From: Burkholderia latens
Lineage (GTDB): Bacteria > Pseudomonadota > Gammaproteobacteria > Burkholderiales > Burkholderiaceae
Assembly (NCBI RefSeq): GCF_001718795.1
Contig: NZ_CP013435.1
Span: 2,914,001-2,978,000 of the forward strand
DNA: 64,000 nucleotides
Reading direction: 5' to 3'
A program made the translations under genes and the position numbers. This document shows, piece after piece, positions 63,244-64,000 of this stretch. How positions within the stretch are numbered: the stretch's first letter is position 1; each line of letters opens with the position of its first letter. The notes beneath the pieces are model-generated. The model did no database searches. It was not told the origin of the DNA and worked only from the letters and a program-made list of their open reading frames with translations.

Positions 63244-64000
63244 TTACACCTGGATGGCTTCGGGATCGGTCTTTTCCAGTTCGATCGACGACGCGATCAG
63301 CGACAGGCGCGCGACGACGCCGTACATGTAGAAACGGTTCGGCGGCGCAGCGCCCGGCTTCGCGCCGGCATCCGGCAATGCGGTGTGCTCGAAGCCGAGC
63401 GGCACGTAGTGCATGCCCGGCGCGTTCAGGTTCTGGTCGCGCTCGCGGCCGCCGTGGGTGCGGTAGAAACCGCCCACCACGTAGCGGTCGATCATGTACA
63501 CGACCGGCTCCGCAACTTCGTCGCCGACGCGCTCGAACGTATACACGCCTTCCTGCACGATCACGTCGCGCACCGCAAGCCCGGCCTTCGACTCGGCCAT
63601 CTGCGCACGCTCGGCCTTCGACATGCGGCCGATCTCGGCCGCGTCGTGCACGGTCATCACGCCGCGCCCGGCGGTGCCCGCGTCGGCCTTCACGACGACG
63701 TACGGCTTTTCGCTGATACCGTATTCGCGGTATTTGCGCGCGATCTTCTTCAGCACGCCGTCGATCGCGTCGGCGAGCGCCTGCTCGCCTTCATGCGCCT
63801 GCCAGTCGACCCCTTCGACGTGCGCGAAATACGGATTCACCATCCACGGATCGACGCCGACCATCTTCGCGAACTTCTTCGCGACGTCGTCATAGCAGGA
63901 GAAGTGCGTCGACTTGCGGCGCACGGCCCAGCCCGCGTGCAGCGGCGGCAGCAGGTACTGCTCGTGCAGGTTTTCGAGCACGGCCGGGATCCCGGCCGAC
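63244..64000 (-). CDS. gshA: Glutamate-cysteine ligase, C-terminal part (5' end outside window)
   Basis: First enzyme of glutathione synthesis. About 252 residues from the C-terminal side are visible and the frame continues past the right edge. The sequence IPAVLENLHEQYLLPPLHAGWAVRRKSTHFSCYDDVAKKF, the ATP-grasp-like stretch VVVKADAGTAGRGVMTVHD and RYVVGGFYRTHGGRERDQNLNAPGMHYVPLGF fit the proteobacterial (betaproteobacterial type) GshA rather than the E. coli type. It ends 25 bases before gshB. Confidence 0.94.
   Translation of the reverse strand, partial: SAGIPAVLENLHEQYLLPPLHAGWAVRRKSTHFSCYDDVAKKFAKMVGVDPWMVNPYFAHVEGVDWQAHEGEQALADAIDGVLKKIARKYREYGISEKPYVVVKADAGTAGRGVMTVHDAAEIGRMSKAERAQMAESKAGLAVRDVIVQEGVYTFERVGDEVAEPVVYMIDRYVVGGFYRTHGGRERDQNLNAPGMHYVPLGFEHTALPDAGAKPGAAPPNRFYMYGVVARLSLIASSIELEKTDPEAIQV

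Overview
The window is a GC-rich, densely coded piece of the primary chromosome of a betaproteobacterium, almost certainly Burkholderia and probably the B. cepacia complex. The evidence is the codon bias, the prs-rplY-pth order, the ctaCD-ctaG-ctaE and ctaA-ctaB-sco respiratory block, the Burkholderia-type nag PTS cluster and the imuA-imuB-dnaE2 mutasome. The species call is inference from gene content; no alignment was run. I see no prophage, insertion sequence, CRISPR array, rRNA or tRNA. Most of the window is core genome, and the interest lies mainly in regulatory sites and unusual domain architectures.

Layout, left to right. (1) 1-6.1 kb: end of prs, then rplY, pth and hisC; on the other strand a ferredoxin, coaD and rsmD; then ftsY. 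(2) 6.2-10.1 kb: maiA, ybiB, and leuA preceded by a 24-codon leader peptide rich in rare CTA leucine codons. (3) 10.2-12.5 kb: an NTF2-like protein, a pagL-type lipid A deacylase, and rpoH behind a perfect CIRCE (HrcA) operator. (4) 12.8-16.1 kb: the cydP-cydA-cydB-cydX quinol oxidase operon with FNR/ANR-like boxes. (5) 16.2-26.8 kb: a chitin-sugar regulon made of a secreted GH20 hexosaminidase on + and nagQ-nagA-nagB-nagF-nagE on -, both promoters carrying the same direct-repeat motif. (6) 27-32.4 kb: the imuA-imuB-dnaE2 SOS mutasome behind a perfect LexA box. (7) 32.7-39.3 kb: a three-gene ABC importer, a four-cysteine secreted protein, an orphan MetQ, a chemoreceptor and a YciI protein. (8) 39.4-50 kb: the aa3 cytochrome oxidase genes and their heme A and copper assembly factors. 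(9) 50.1-59.2 kb: bioC, comF, trmL, a macrodomain protein, gpsA-secB-grxC-rhodanese, gpmA, a ctpA protease and moeB. (10) 59.2-64 kb: ptsI, ptsH and a mannose-type EIIA, then gshB and the truncated gshA.

How the genes fit together. The hexosaminidase should release GlcNAc from chitooligosaccharides. NagE and NagF import and phosphorylate it, NagA deacetylates GlcNAc-6-P, and the SIS-type NagB deaminates glucosamine-6-P to fructose-6-P. The cta/sco/SURF1 genes build a complete aa3 oxidase, while cydPABX gives a high-affinity alternative, so terminal oxidases for two oxygen regimes lie about 30 kb apart. The window holds two independent PEP-phosphotransfer relays: the sugar-dedicated fusion NagF, and the general PtsI-PtsH-EIIA(Man) chain, which has no permease here and is probably regulatory.
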